Assembly (NCBI RefSeq): GCF_029227915.1
Contig: NC_079876.1
Coordinates: 6,884,001 to 6,944,000, forward strand
Direction of reading: 5' to 3'
Source of the DNA: Hydractinia symbiolongicarpus
Taxonomy: Eukaryota > Cnidaria > Hydrozoa > Anthoathecata > Hydractiniidae
Length of the DNA stretch: 60,000 nucleotides
In this document: piece by piece, positions 46,395 to 57,630 of the stretch
How positions within the stretch are numbered: the stretch's first letter is position 1
Layout: the number at the start of each line of letters is the position of its first letter
The notes under the pieces: generated by a model
Seen by the model: only the letters and a program-made list of their open reading frames with translations
What the model was told of the DNA's origin: nothing
Database searches by the model: none
Translations under genes and position numbers: made by a program

Positions 46395-46620
46395 TGTTCA
46401 AGAAATGATAAACTTTCCACAGTAATATCCATATTCTTGACGAAGAAGCAATGACCCTCCAGCATACCGAGGTCGATCGTGTCTGGCCCCTTCTTGTACT
46501 GGTTTTGCCCATAAACTTTGATGTGTGTGTGGATGTGTCACATGCTATTGCACGCTTCTCATTGAAAGGCCTGCAATTGAAGTGTCGACATGAATTATAA
46601 AGTCTGGTCTGGATTTTATC
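46395..46620 (-). pseudogene. probable polymerase B remnant
   Basis: Minus-strand frames here read coding-like text (NQYKKGPDTIDLG, LEGHCFFVKNMDIT) with an in-frame TGA and a frame change upstream. I associate this pattern with the N-terminal part of protein-primed DNA polymerase B of Polintons. Only about 70 residues remain, and the exonuclease and polymerase motifs are absent. Confidence 0.35.
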
Positions 46621-46742
46621 AGCTTAGGGAAAAACATATACGCCCCAGTTATAATATAGATGTAAAAAATGATTATAACATAGTATATAAGTAAGCAATA
46701 CACAAATCTTGGAAATAAAGTTTGAAATAAAATAGTCTATTA

Positions 46743-46995
46743 TTGCGGTCGGAATGTTCTCCTTCATTGCTCTTTAATGGGGTACAAGCAAAACGGCGTT
46801 AAAATGTCGCAAAATGGCAAAAATTAAGCAGTATCTAAAACATATTTCCTGAAATATGCAGTATTGTAGTTATGAAGGTTTCACCACAAAAACATTATGA
46901 TTACGGCATTTGTACACCACTTCATAGTGGCTGCTTAACCTGAATACTGGCCCGTGATTGGTTCAACCAGTGTTATGACGCGAATCCGACCGCAA
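46743..46995. mobile_element. possible 250-bp MITE
   Basis: TTGCGGTCGGA at 46743-46753 is matched exactly in inverted orientation at 46985-46995. No ORF and no clear target duplication. Confidence 0.4.
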
Positions 46996-49477
46996 AAATG
47001 GCTTATCACCTGCATTTTCTAGCCTGTCAATTTGCGATTGGGGTCTGGAAATATAAACACCATCATATCACGATGAAGCATGTCTAGCTAGCTATATACT
47101 ATATGATGGGGTTAACTGTATCTAGGGACAAGTGATTTTACAAAAGTCTGAAAAAATATTTTGTGAATGCTTAGGGAATTTACCAAGCATGTTCGACAAA
47201 GTGCCCAAGCTTTCAGATAAAAAATCCGAAAGTTACCGAAATGGATAATTAAATCCCTTGTAAAACTAAAGAATTAAGGGCTACCTACGTCCAGTTGGCT
47301 AACTATTAACACAACTAAAAACTTTGCTTTTCTGGTAGCTATAGCTATAGCTTGGTGACTAGACAAGGACATATGCATATCAGCTAAAGAACACAACACC
47401 AGCCAGCTAATCGAAATACAATAATTCTTACGTTCTACGAAGTATACTATAATATAAAGTACTCTGGAATTCCCACCAGAATAAAATAAAAACCCAACAA
47501 GCACAGTCAAAGGAGATCTCTGTACAACCAGAATTCAAAATGCTTTTGGTCATAGACCGAAGCGTTGGCCAAGGAACGTAGAATACTAGAAGGTCGTGAA
47601 GTTCAGATAATCTGCAATCCGTATTCTTACTAGTTGTAAACGAAACAAAGCTTTTCTATTGGCTTTTCAGTCAATAACAAAAAAATCAACAAAAATAAAA
47701 TAAAATAACAATCATAGGGTCCGCGCAAATATTATAGCTTAAAGCCAAAATATCACAACCCAGTGCGTCCAGCCTAGCTGCACTGTCTCTCCCTGTATCC
47801 CTCAAGGCGATTTTAAAGATTCCGCCTTGCGTAGCGGTCGGCGGAAATCAATAAATTTTATTGGCTATAAAAGTTATCATAAAATTGAGGTTCAAAAATT
47901 TATGAAGATTAATTCAATCTTGATGGGTGCAAATGAATCTGATGAAATAGGCATCTATGTAATGTGAGAATGTTATTCTGTACTTGAATTATATTTTATC
48001 AAAGGCCAATTATTATGAAACATGTTCTCCTTTCTTCAACCTCGAACCCAGGGCCTGTAGCGTTAAAAACGCTACAGGCCCTGAGTTCTGCTGCGAAGAT
48101 GATGCTAAACTGGAAATTCTTGAACCTTGCCAATCGACTTTGTTTTTATTTTTAAAAGTCTTGTTATAATCAAGAACAGAGTTGCGTCAACACAACGAAA
48201 ATTTGTGGACGTCAGCATATTTTGCTCACCTAAACAGATACAATACCTACTTACCTAATTTTGCATTTGTGTTCTTTTTAATCAACGAATAATGTATCTG
48301 AAAGAAAAATAAATTTGCTTTATTGCATTCTTGAATTGTGATTTTTTACATTTAGCGGTGCGTTTCTTGAACAGATCTCATCTGTTCATTTGTAGTAAAA
48401 ATAAATTTTGATGACGTGGTTGATAAAAAAGTAGATAAACAAATTCGTCTAATGCCGCATGTTACGACATGATTTTAAAAAAATTGTAAATAGAGTAGAG
48501 TTAGAAACTATTTTTTCAAGGGGCTTTTGCCTTTTTGACATTGAGGCCGTCAAGTAAGCGCCAGCGGCTTTGACATAAGCAACAAACCCTGGAAACGAGG
48601 ATGCTTTTCTGCATTTTAAGAATCAGTTTAAAACGGAACTTTGCTCTCAATTTCGTACATGGCAATAAAAGTGAAATATCGATCCTTTTCTCAAACTAAT
48701 CTTAGACTTAACAAGAAACGATCACAAGAAAAAGATGAGAATTCCTAGATTTATAAAGAAGCAAATTGATTTTCAATTTGTTTACACATTTTTTTTATTT
48801 TAATTTTTTTTAAAGGGTGGATGTACTTATATCTTATATATTAATTCCCTTGCGTGAGTAACTACGTAAGTCCACGACACGCAAATCAGGGGTCACTTTC
48901 TTCCGACGTGGCGTAAATAATTTAATTTTATCCCCGGTTTATCATGCACGTGCCGTATCTCACGTAAACAAGTTGTTTTACAACTGCAAATAGAAAACCG
49001 AAGCGAAGAAGGTTGACTTTTTTTCATATCTTTTGTACTCATTTCCACAAAATTAAACCTGAAAAAGTTATTTTAAACAAAGCATTCCAATGTTTACTCA
49101 TCATGAGGTTAGCTTGAGTATATTTCTTCTTCTTTTCCATTTTATTGAAACCAATGTTTTTTATTTTTAAACGTTTTTATTTGTTTTGTTTTTATTTTAT
49201 TTTAAATATAATCATCAAAATAACGAGGATAGTTTGAGAACATGGAGGCTGAAACGAGAACATACTATTGTTTTAGGAACAGCGTCTGTATCCTAAACCA
49301 TACAAGAGCCTAAAAAAGAAAAGACCGAAAAAGATAAAGCTTAGCACCTGCCATTAAATATTAAATATTCACAATTTAGTTCTGTCACGATACCGCCGTG
49401 CAATGTTTTGCTGCCTTGCTAGTTCGAATCTCCCTAGGAGACGTTTCTCTAAAATAAAGCTTGAAAAGAAAACTAGA
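46996..49477. other. no gene seen
   Basis: AT-rich spacer with only short open frames. It contains a GC-rich palindrome listed separately. Confidence 0.4.
48049..48083. repeat. GC-rich 16-bp perfect palindrome
   Basis: CAGGGCCTGTAGCGTT pairs exactly with AACGCTACAGGCCCTG around AAA. The preceding ACCTCGAACCCAGGG resembles the end of the MITE at 1117, so it may be a fragment of a related family. Confidence 0.65.
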
Positions 49478-49519
<42 letters not shown>

Positions 49520-49551
49520 GGTTAGTTAGTTAGTTAGTTAGTTAGTAAGTA

Positions 49552-49599
<48 letters not shown>

Positions 49600-49600
49600 G
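49478..49600. repeat. (TTAG)n microsatellite
   Basis: About 30 TTAG units with three single-base variants. Confidence 0.95.
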
Positions 49601-49779
49601 TGGTATATTAGACAAAAGTTAAGCTTTCGACACAAAAAGTGCTGACATCAGCCAAAATTCATTGCAGCCATTTTGTTTCTTTCATGAGGTACTATAAGTG
49701 TTCCAAGTTTCATTCAAAAGTTATAAAGGGAGTGCGTTATCAGCCCCCCTCCCTCCGCTCGTCATAATAACTTCGAAAT

Positions 49780-50330
49780 ACTAATCGGTGGCCTGTGAAA
49801 AAATCCACGGGTTAGCCTGTTTTTTTATACTGCATTGCGTGCCTCTCACTACTTGCGGTGCTATTTTGCGTGACAGACAGACAGACAGATGTATACGGGT
49901 ATTATAATATAGACTAGCCGTTAGTCCGTGAAAAAACCAACGGGGGTTTGCCCGTCCTTTAAATTTACCCGTCGTAACAAAGTGGATAAAAATATATCGC
50001 AATAGATATTTGTGTTTTCCGTAGAATGATTCAACGGGGTTCTGTGCGGAAACAGACAGACGGAATACGGTTATTATTAAAAAGATACCCCAGACCGAAT
50101 AGAATAAGTAGTTTTTTGTGTCCAGTTTTTTAACCATCTGTATAAAGAAAAATATGCTCAAATATTTACTAAAATTTAGTATGATAAAACTAATAGTAAA
50201 AAACTAGTATTAAGCCCGTGGAAAAATCCACGGCTTCGCTCGTACTTTATATACCGCATTATATACCGCGTGTCTCGCTACTTAGAGTACCATTTTGCGC
50301 AGAGAAACACTGCTATTATAATAGAGATGG
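49780..50330. repeat. three related dispersed-repeat ends
   Basis: Three modules each begin with a CCGTG-AAAA-CACGG-like fold; the third is the exact hairpin CCGTGGA/TCCACGG at 50216-50233. All later carry TATTATAATA(T)AGA. The first and third also share a block ending CATTTTGCG or close to it. They look like fragments of one non-autonomous family. Stacking next to the TTAG array suggests a repeat hotspot. Confidence 0.5.
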
Positions 50331-50999
50331 TCACAAATGCCAAAAAGTAGAAGCGCTGTTAGTCCTTTTTCTTTTTAAATGGTGCACTTTCATCAACTGA
50401 TCGAAAAGTTATTAAAATTTTCGCTTTTTTAATCCCCTTTCTTTATTTTTACCTAAGCTTTTACAAGAAGCAAACTTCAGCAACAATTATTTTTTGTGTT
50501 AAAATTAGCCGTTGGGTTATGGAAAAAAAGGATGAGAGAAAAGAGGCAGAGAAGAAGAGAGAGAGCCAGATAGAACCAGAGAAAAACACAGAACAGATTT
50601 TCTACTCATGGTCAAAATCACTGAATGTTTTAAGATGTCTAATGTTCTTATCATTTTTCATATTATTGTAGTTGTGTAACGTAACTATGTATCTCTTTTT
50701 ATCTTTTGGTTTCTGATGGAAAAATTTATTTAAGTTTTGATTCTAATTAAACAATGCATTTTTTCTAAATTACAAAAACATCGAAACATTCATCGTGCTT
50801 TCTACCATTGAACCATGAGATCATTGACGTCTGGAAGGGCGTTTTTCGCCAATCTAAAGATGTAAATTTTAAAAAAAAATTCATTCAGCGCCCACGATGG
50901 GGCAACTCGGGTAGCCATTATATAAATCGAAATTCATAATTTTTATATATAGCCCCCTCCCTTCCCCTCCTAATATTAAAATTGTGGTTACGGCACTGG
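50331..50999. other. no gene seen; GA-rich stretch
   Basis: A purine-rich run of about 70 bp (50520-50590) is the only notable structure. Confidence 0.4.
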
Positions 51000-51348
51000 T
51001 ATAGATGTTACAATAATTCTTCCAATATTGAAAATGTTATCTCCATACATAAATACGAGGCTCTAGCTACATGCCTTAGTTAAAGCTTCTTAATTGGTGA
51101 TAGATTAGAAAATTAATAATTTACGACATCTTGTTACTACAATAAACGTTGTTTATGCCGGTAAAGGGTTATAGTGACTTAGAAAAAGACTCACTTTTTT
51201 GCTGCTTTATTCTACTGATATTTGGTTTTAGGTTGGGATAAGAAAAACAAAAATTATTAGAATCAAAAAAGTTATTAGAATCAAAACTTTACAGATACAA
51301 AATAACGCTATTCAACGGTCCTTTTGCACAAACAGATAACATGTTTAT

Positions 51349-51934
51349 TTAACTTCTTTCTCGATATCTGTAGCCGTGGCATCTTCTATATCTTCTATAT
51401 TGACGACACCTTCCAACATCATTTAAATTATCGCTTTCTTCATCATCATCATCGTCGTCATCGTCGTCGCAATCATCATCATTTGATACTGCATCATCAT
51501 CATCATCATCGTCATCGCAATCATCGTCATTTACAGGATCATCCGCTTCGTATTTATCTAGAACTAAAAGATATCTTTCTTACGAATTATCTCCTTTGGA
51601 GAGAAAGTGGAAAAGAGTTAGAAGTGCTTACCAGAATCATCATTGTCTGCAAACTGTTTAGATTCAATAGGCAATGCTACATAACAAAAAACAAAGAAAT
51701 AATTAGTTTTCAAGCTTTTAAAAAAATGTTGCACAGATATTAAGTTGCAGATTAATGTTATGCTGTAAACAATCAACCAAACAAACAAATAAACAAACAA
51801 ACAAAAAGACAAACAGACAAACAAACAAATAAACAAACAAACAGACAAACAGACAAACGAAAAAACAAACAAACAAACAGCTTACTGGCAATAATACCAA
51901 AGAACAATGTTAAGAACAACAATGCTAGCTTCAT
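51349..51934 (-). CDS. secreted acidic-to-cationic peptide precursor, copy A
   Basis: Not a family I can name. Exons 51886-51934, 51632-51676 and 51349-51557 join in phase 1 with GT/AG ends to give 100 residues. Exon 1 is a signal peptide (MKLALLFLTLFFGIIA). Exon 2 reads LPIESKQFADNDDS. Exon 3 is Asp-rich with two isolated cysteines, then VGRCRQYRRYRRCHGYRYRE, an Arg/Tyr-rich tail with a Cys pair. TATA lies 67 bases before the ATG; AATAAA overlaps the stop. The layout suggests a precursor whose acidic part masks a cationic peptide, as in several antimicrobial precursors. The His-rich open frame on the other strand is a shadow. Confidence 0.72.
51769..51880. repeat. (CAAA)n tract in intron 1 of copy A
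   Basis: A TTTG repeat on the gene strand directly after the donor. The same tract lies in intron 1 of copy B (55722-55773) and in shorter form in copy C. Confidence 0.9.
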
Positions 51935-51993
51935 GATGATAGGTACTTCTGCAGAGGTTGGAACCAACTTGTTAGCAACTCTTAAAGTTGTCT

Positions 51994-52001
51994 TATTTAT
52001 A
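51994..52001 (-). promoter_or_regulatory. TATA box, copy A
   Basis: TATAAATA on the minus strand, 67 bases before the ATG. The following GTTGCTAACAAGTTGG and CTGCAGAAGTA...ATCATCATGAAG are conserved in all three copies. Confidence 0.65.
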
Positions 52002-52005
52002 AGAA

Positions 52006-52600
52006 TTGATCTTCCTTGTTATGAGTAATAAACTGCGTTCTTGGTTTACCAAATTTTGTCTAATTGGAGTTAATAATTATATAGTGGGATTTCAAGTAGG
52101 AGGATTTTTTATATATTTTCTTTGTTTAAATAGTATTGACATCATTTTTAAGGACATTATGTGTATTTTAGGTTTACAATGTTCTGTTTGTGAGAAACTA
52201 GGCGAGAATAAAAAATTGATTTTGTAATCGCGCCTACATTTAATGAAGTTAGGAATATAGAAAGAACTTTTTTTTATTCATTAATGAGTAAATAACGACA
52301 CTTCATCATTTTTTTATAAATTTCAGACCTTTTTTATGAGCTATTGAATTTGAAATATTTGCAGCTCAATATGTTCTATACTCCTGGCCTAATATGATAC
52401 ATATCCTAGACATATTGAGTATACATAATAACGACACTTCATCTTGTGATATATTCGAGGAGCAAACATTTGAGGAATATTTGGTGTGTGCAAACAGACC
52501 TGTTCTCACATTTTTCGAATTGTTTTAAAGGCTCTCCTAACTTAAGAAATACACTAAATGCTATTCTTTCATAATTTTATTGAAGGTTTGTAAAGGGTAA
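52006..52600 (+). pseudogene. conserved block divergent from copy A, decayed ORF
   Basis: An open frame from the TATA region (52006-52227) contains a hydrophobic stretch and a CSVCEK motif. The same text follows upstream of copies B (55533-55288) and C (58628-58434). In A and C it is broken by a frameshift, after which VIAPT-N-VRNIE is legible in another frame; in B the frame is open to RITPALNKVRHM. It may be a decayed divergent gene, or simply conserved upstream DNA. Confidence 0.35.
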
Positions 52601-53900
52601 TACGACATGAACCTTAGTAGGATAAAGGACAAGTTGTAATAATTACTAGCTGGGTGATTTTGAACGGTTCAGTGGGATTGTAATTGTAGATCAATGTAGA
52701 TGGTAGTTCACCGCGTGCGATTTTGTAAACAAACAACGCTTATCTAAACAAAACAAAAAAAGATAACTATCGCTTAAAATATCATTAAACGTTATAAAAA
52801 TATTTTTTTTAACTTCTTTTGCAAATTGTATCTGTAAATTCAGTAGCTATATACACTTTCTTGTCTATAATTAGAAACTGAAAAAAGATTTAATATATAT
52901 ACCGTCAATCAAAATCGAAATCAAAATTAACAATATAAACAAACAAACATTTCATCTTTTTCTTTGATTGATTTCGCGATTGCATGACATTTTTCCCGGG
53001 ACAAAAATCTCAACCCATGTTAAAATATCATTCGTTTAATCACAATTTCTAATGTGAGTGAATTTTCAATTGAAGGAGGAATAAAGTTTTTGTCACTAGC
53101 ACCGAGTTAAAACCTGAGCCAGGGGCTTAAATTATCGATGTCAATCAACTCCTTAGAATAATAAACATTATGCATTATAAACACTGAATAGACAAACAGA
53201 AACATTATCTGTAATTGTTAAAGACAAAAATTATGTCTATCTGTTACGTCATATATGTAAGTTTAAGCTGGTAGGTATGGTTAATTTGTTTTTGAAATAC
53301 GTAACTTACCATCGTTTGAACAAGAAACCTCTTGAATGTTTACATACACGTTTTAACTAATAACGACTTCCTTGTGGGAACTATTGTTTTCTTAAAATTA
53401 CTCTATACACGTTTTTGGTGCGAGCCTAGCTTATAAGGACATAAAGTTGATATTTAAAAATAAATATAAGGACATCATATATGAACGTACTAAGCCTTGA
53501 TTTCTTCATGCATAATAAGAACAAAATATTGTGAGTCTAGAATTTCGGGAAAGAATTATTTTTGAAATGTTTCCCATTATTTTCGTTAGATAATATCATG
53601 GAGTGAACTCATCTCAGTACGAATCCAAATTTTATTCAAATTGCTACTCTTTCAGCATCGCATTGATATCCATGCACAATGTGCAGTTCACTGAATTTTT
53701 ATAAAAATCATTACGTTACCCTTCAGCAGGCCGTTTTGTTTATTTGTGTTGTTTTTTCAGAGCAAGAAAACTCCGAACATACTTTGACAAGTTCAAATGC
53801 GTGAATCTATTTGTGGTGGTGAACTTCGAATTTAGCTGTCTATTTTGCCCAAGATTGTAGATATGACACAGACTAGTTATTTTGTTTAAAAGTGGTTAGT
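52601..53900. other. no gene seen
   Basis: The first part is the outer end of inverted block A; the rest is AT-rich and unremarkable. Confidence 0.4.
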
Positions 53901-53910
53901 GATAAATAAT

Positions 53911-54185
53911 ATTTGTTTGCAGACCGGGGAAACGGGTAGCAAGTGAATTCTCAGGGTGGATGACCACCACCACCGAAACTCATCTTTTGTATTGGGATAA
54001 TAAACATTATTTGTTTGCAGACCGGGTAGCATGTGAAGTCTCGGGGTTGATGGCACCACCACCAAAACTTGTCTTTTGTTTTGGGATGATAAATTATTAT
54101 TTCTTTGCAGACTGGGGATCGGGTAGCAAGTAAAGTCTCAGGATGGGTGGCACCACCATCAAAACATTTGTTGTTCTGGGGTTAA
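53911..54185. repeat. three tandem units of 90-98 bp
   Basis: Each unit starts ATTTGTTTGCAG or ATTTCTTTGCAG (53911, 54009, 54099), followed by ACCGGG-like sequence, GTAGCAAGT and CACCACCAC or CACCACCAT. Each start resembles a splice acceptor. No coding frame is maintained through the units. Confidence 0.6.
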
Positions 54186-55228
54186 CTCATAATCTTGGTA
54201 AAAATGATGTCTGTCACATCACAATTACAAATAAACACTAAAATGCTGATTGACATCAATTTTTAGAATAGTTTTACGTTAACATAGGATTAAAAAAAAA
54301 AGAATCACTTTCATAGACTATACGCCTACAAAACCCCATACATAAAAATTTAAATCTAACAACAGTTATAACATTGCAAAATTGAAAGAATTGGCAATCT
54401 GTAATAAAGCCCTCTGTCTGGATATGATATAAAGTTTGCGATTCCTATTAATCGCTCCACTAGGCATTAACTCCGGTTTTCACATTTACTTGTGACCAAC
54501 CCGGCGTTTTTTAAGGACAAAACTTACATGACAATACTTAAGGTGCGTAAGTATTGGCTTTTCACCTTCAGTGTTATGTTCGACTTGTTGCGCGGAGTTG
54601 CATGTCACGTTAGTCTGGGTCTGCACATCAGCAAAGAAAATTTATGTAACTCGCCGCAAATTTATGAAAGATATTTATAAAGTTAACCTCGTACGAGATG
54701 TATGAAATCAAATTCAAATAAATTCCCAAAATTCAAATTCTCCTTTCCTAATATTACATAGAAATACAGAATGTAGTTAAACGATGAAGAAAGTTTAGTT
54801 GCAACTTTTCTTTCCACTTTTCTCATTTGATTTTTTGTCAATTTTGCGCCCTATTAAGTTTGTTGACAATCCAGAAATCAATGTATTGATGAGATTTCAT
54901 TATTTTATGTTGAGGAAATAATCACTAGTTAAGGGTTCTTTAGAAGCAACAATTTAAAAAAATTGAAGCTGGTGCAATGAAAAGTGTTGCTAAATACCAT
55001 CATTTGTGGCAGTATTTAGTTATTTAGATTACTTATCAGGTACAATCTCACCATGGATCTCACTAAGATTCATGTCACATTACTCATTATAATCTTCCCA
55101 AAAGTTATACAAGAAAAGCATTCAGTATAATTCTTACAACGTTTTTTATGTGGTAAAAATTTTGTAAATTAAATCTCTTGCGAGATATCGGAAACGCTGT
55201 GTTATCACGCATCAAAATATGAAATATC
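54186..55228. other. no gene seen
   Basis: AT-rich spacer between blocks A and B. Confidence 0.4.
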
Positions 55229-55287
55229 TTTGTTTGTTGTTCTGACATAAAAATATAACATATTTTCATGTCAGAACAACAAACAAA
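55229..55287. ncRNA. 59-nt near-perfect stem-loop, possible small RNA precursor
   Basis: Arms 55229-55248 and 55268-55287 pair perfectly over 20 bp. After one A-C mismatch, six more pairs close a five-base loop (TAACA). Size and pairing fit a microRNA-like hairpin, but a fold-back repeat would look the same. It lies just outside block B. Confidence 0.35.
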
Positions 55288-55594
55288 TTAAGAAAACATT
55301 TGAATCAAGTCTTGTTGTTTACATTTCTCCTCCAACATTCTCATATGTCTAACTTTATTTAATGCAGGTGTGATGCGACGTGTTCTATTGTTGTCTGGTT
55401 TCTTGCAAAGAGTACATTTCAAACCAAAAATAAACTTAATGCTATTAAAAAAACAGTCAAAACTTTTTAAACAAAGGAAATATATAAGAAATACTCCTAC
55501 TTGAGATCCCACTATATTATTTATAATTTCCATTAGATGAAATTAGGTATACCAAAAATGCAGTTTATTACTCATAACAAGGAAGGCCAGTTGC

Positions 55595-55602
55595 TATAAA
55601 TA
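55595..55602 (+). promoter_or_regulatory. TATA box, copy B
   Basis: TATAAATA, 67 bases before the ATG, the same spacing as copy A. Confidence 0.65.
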
Positions 55603-55661
55603 AGACAGCTCTAAGAGTTACTAACCAGTTGGTTTTAACGTCTGCAGAATTATCTATCATC

Positions 55662-56086
55662 ATGAAGCTTGTGTTTCTGTTTTTAACATTTTTCTTTGGT
55701 ATCATTGCCAGTAAGTTACTTGTTTGTTTGTTTGTTTGTTTGTTTGTTTGTTTGTTTGTTTGTTTGTTTGTTTACCGCATAACATTAATCAGCAATTTAT
55801 TATTTGTGCAACACAAATCTTTACTTTTTTAACAGCTTAAAGAAAATAATTCTTTGACTTTTGTTATGTAGCGTTGCCTATTGAATCTGAACAGTATGCA
55901 GACAATGATGATTCGGGTAAATATTTCTAACTCTTTCCACTTTCTCTCCAAAAGAGATAATTCGTAACGAATAGATAACTTTTATTTTTAGATAAAAATG
56001 AAATTGACGATCCAGTAGATGACGATGACTGCGATGATGATGATGATGATGATGCAGTATCAAATGATGATGATTGCGACGACGAC

Positions 56087-56128
<42 letters not shown>

Positions 56129-56203
56129 AGTGATACTTCAAATGATGGTGGAAGGTGTCGTCGATATAGAAGATATAGAAGATGTCATCGCTACAGATAT
56201 TGA
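55662..56203 (+). CDS. secreted acidic-to-cationic peptide precursor, copy B
   Basis: Exons 55662-55710, 55872-55916 and 55992-56203, all phase 1, give 101 residues. Signal peptide MKLVFLFLTFFFGIIA, linker LPIESEQYADNDDS, then an Asp-rich region with a run of 16 aspartates and two lone cysteines. The C-terminus is RCRRYRRYRRCHRYRY: nine Arg, four Tyr, one His and two Cys in 16 residues. The tail contains no acidic residue, unlike copy A. Two cysteines nine apart could close a loop. AATAAA at 56218-56223 and 56338-56343. I chose ATG 55662 because the signal peptide starts there in all copies. An Asp-rich mineral- or calcium-binding role is the main alternative. Confidence 0.75.
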
Positions 56204-56599
56204 AGAAGAAATTACATAATAAACATGTAATCCTTTTGTGCAGAACGACCGTTGAATAGCATTATTTCGTATCTGTGAAGTCTTGATTCTAATAATTTTT
56301 GTTTTTCTTATCCCAACATACAACTAAATGTCAGTAGAATAAACCAGTGAAAAGTGAATCTTTGGTAATAAATACTTTTAGCACGATCTACGTTACTGTA
56401 AAACCGGTATTCCAATTACTTTTACTAGCATAAACCATGCACGTCACAAACACCATTTATTGTAATAAGATTTCTTAAATTATCAATTTAATGATCTATC
56501 ACTAATCAAGAAGCCTCAATTAACGCACGTAGCTAGAGCCTCGGATATACTGCAAAGATTGTTGTAATTAAAAGCAGTTGAAAATTTTATTTTTGCCTA

Positions 56600-57630
56600 A
56601 ATAATTTGCACTAGGGACGTCATTGTTTATAGTGGACAAAGGTTACGTTATTTGGCTAAGTCAAAAAATGGGCTAATTTGAGATATTGTCTGCACACATC
56701 GTTTACTTGTGTTATACATCTGCGAAAATTGTTCTTTTGCATCCTACGGTTTGCAGAGCATTGACCATTTGACGCAGCTCAGACATGGATAGTGGTCTTC
56801 TTTTCCTCTTTTCCTGAGATTATCTAGGCTTTATTCAGAAACATTATATAGGTATATTAATTTAAAATCCATGATAAATTTTACATAATGAAAACAAACA
56901 AAAAGGCTGATAGATGTATAAGCGCAGAAGACATATTACTGTCGCGAGCAAAGTGAACGTAAGGCATGCTAAAATACATTTTCTGGGCGCAATTGTAGTC
57001 TAGTTTTTGTACAATTATGTATGGCTGCAAATACTGCTATCAAAAAATTGTATATTTCAGGAAATCAATAAATCAATAACTTTTGGCCTCAATATATGTT
57101 ATTTTCAGAGTATTATTAGATATGTGAAACTTATTCGGACTGGAGGAGAGGAGTTCCATTGTTTCGAAATTATATTGTTTTTGTGAGAATCTCTTAATTT
57201 CGGTTGAGAGATGTCCTTTTTTACACTGTCTAGTTCTTAATGTCATTACGGTAATATGCACGTATGGAGATAAACATTTTTAGGATTGAAAGAAATAGAC
57301 GATACTGAAATTTTCTCTTTGTAATAACGTATAAATAAACTAGTAAAAATAATGAGAACAGTTTAAAATAATTGTTTCTTTAATAATTTAAGAATGACAT
57401 TGTTTTGTTCCAGGACGACTACGTTCATATAATGCTTTTATTTTTTTTAAATTTCTACCTCATGTGCTTATAAACTAGGTTCTCAGAAAAACGGTGTGTA
57501 GAGTATTTTTAAGAAAACATCAGTTTCCACAAAGAAGTTGTCAATGGTCAAAAAGGGTATGTGAACATTCTTGTTAAAAAATATGCTAAGTTACATATTT
57601 TAATAACAAATTGACCATTCGTACGAGCAT
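56600..57630. other. no gene seen
   Basis: AT-rich spacer between blocks B and C. Confidence 0.4.

Larger units (their letters stand above)
36869..46620. mobile_element. decayed Polinton/Maverick-like element
   Basis: This block is visibly richer in GC than its flanks and densely coding on both strands. It contains a DDE/retroviral-type integrase, a packaging-type ATPase, a major-capsid-like protein, several small membrane and coiled-coil proteins, and a probable polymerase B stub, a set diagnostic of Polintons. Gene gaps are a few bases, with hairpins at gene ends. Nearly every long gene has a frameshift or stop. I see no matching terminal repeats. The right end is broken inside the polymerase region, so the outer limits are approximate. 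No cysteine protease was recognised. Confidence 0.85.
51000..53255 (-). repeat. inverted duplication, block A
   Basis: 51000-52250 matches 55270-56590 in inverted orientation. 51250-53255 matches 57635-59240 in inverted orientation. Matches include exons, introns, promoter and 3' UTR of a small gene. Divergence is clear but alignment is continuous by eye. Confidence 0.75.
55270..56590 (+). repeat. duplicated block B
   Basis: Inverted relative to block A and direct relative to block C. It includes the upstream conserved block, the small gene, and about 370 bases past its stop. Confidence 0.7.

Noticed and set aside
51324-51743. Plus-strand His-rich open frame
   Set aside because: It is antisense to the GAT-rich exon 3 of copy A; the phase of the three-exon gene on the other strand explains the sequence.
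51618-51967. Phe/Val/Cys-Leu-rich frames over the CAAA tract
   Set aside because: Translation of a tetranucleotide repeat inside intron 1.
56019-56219. Met-rich frame ending in an acidic segment in copy B exon 3
   Set aside because: Exon 1-2-3 phases select the Asp frame. The acidic ending is discussed only as an alternative frame.
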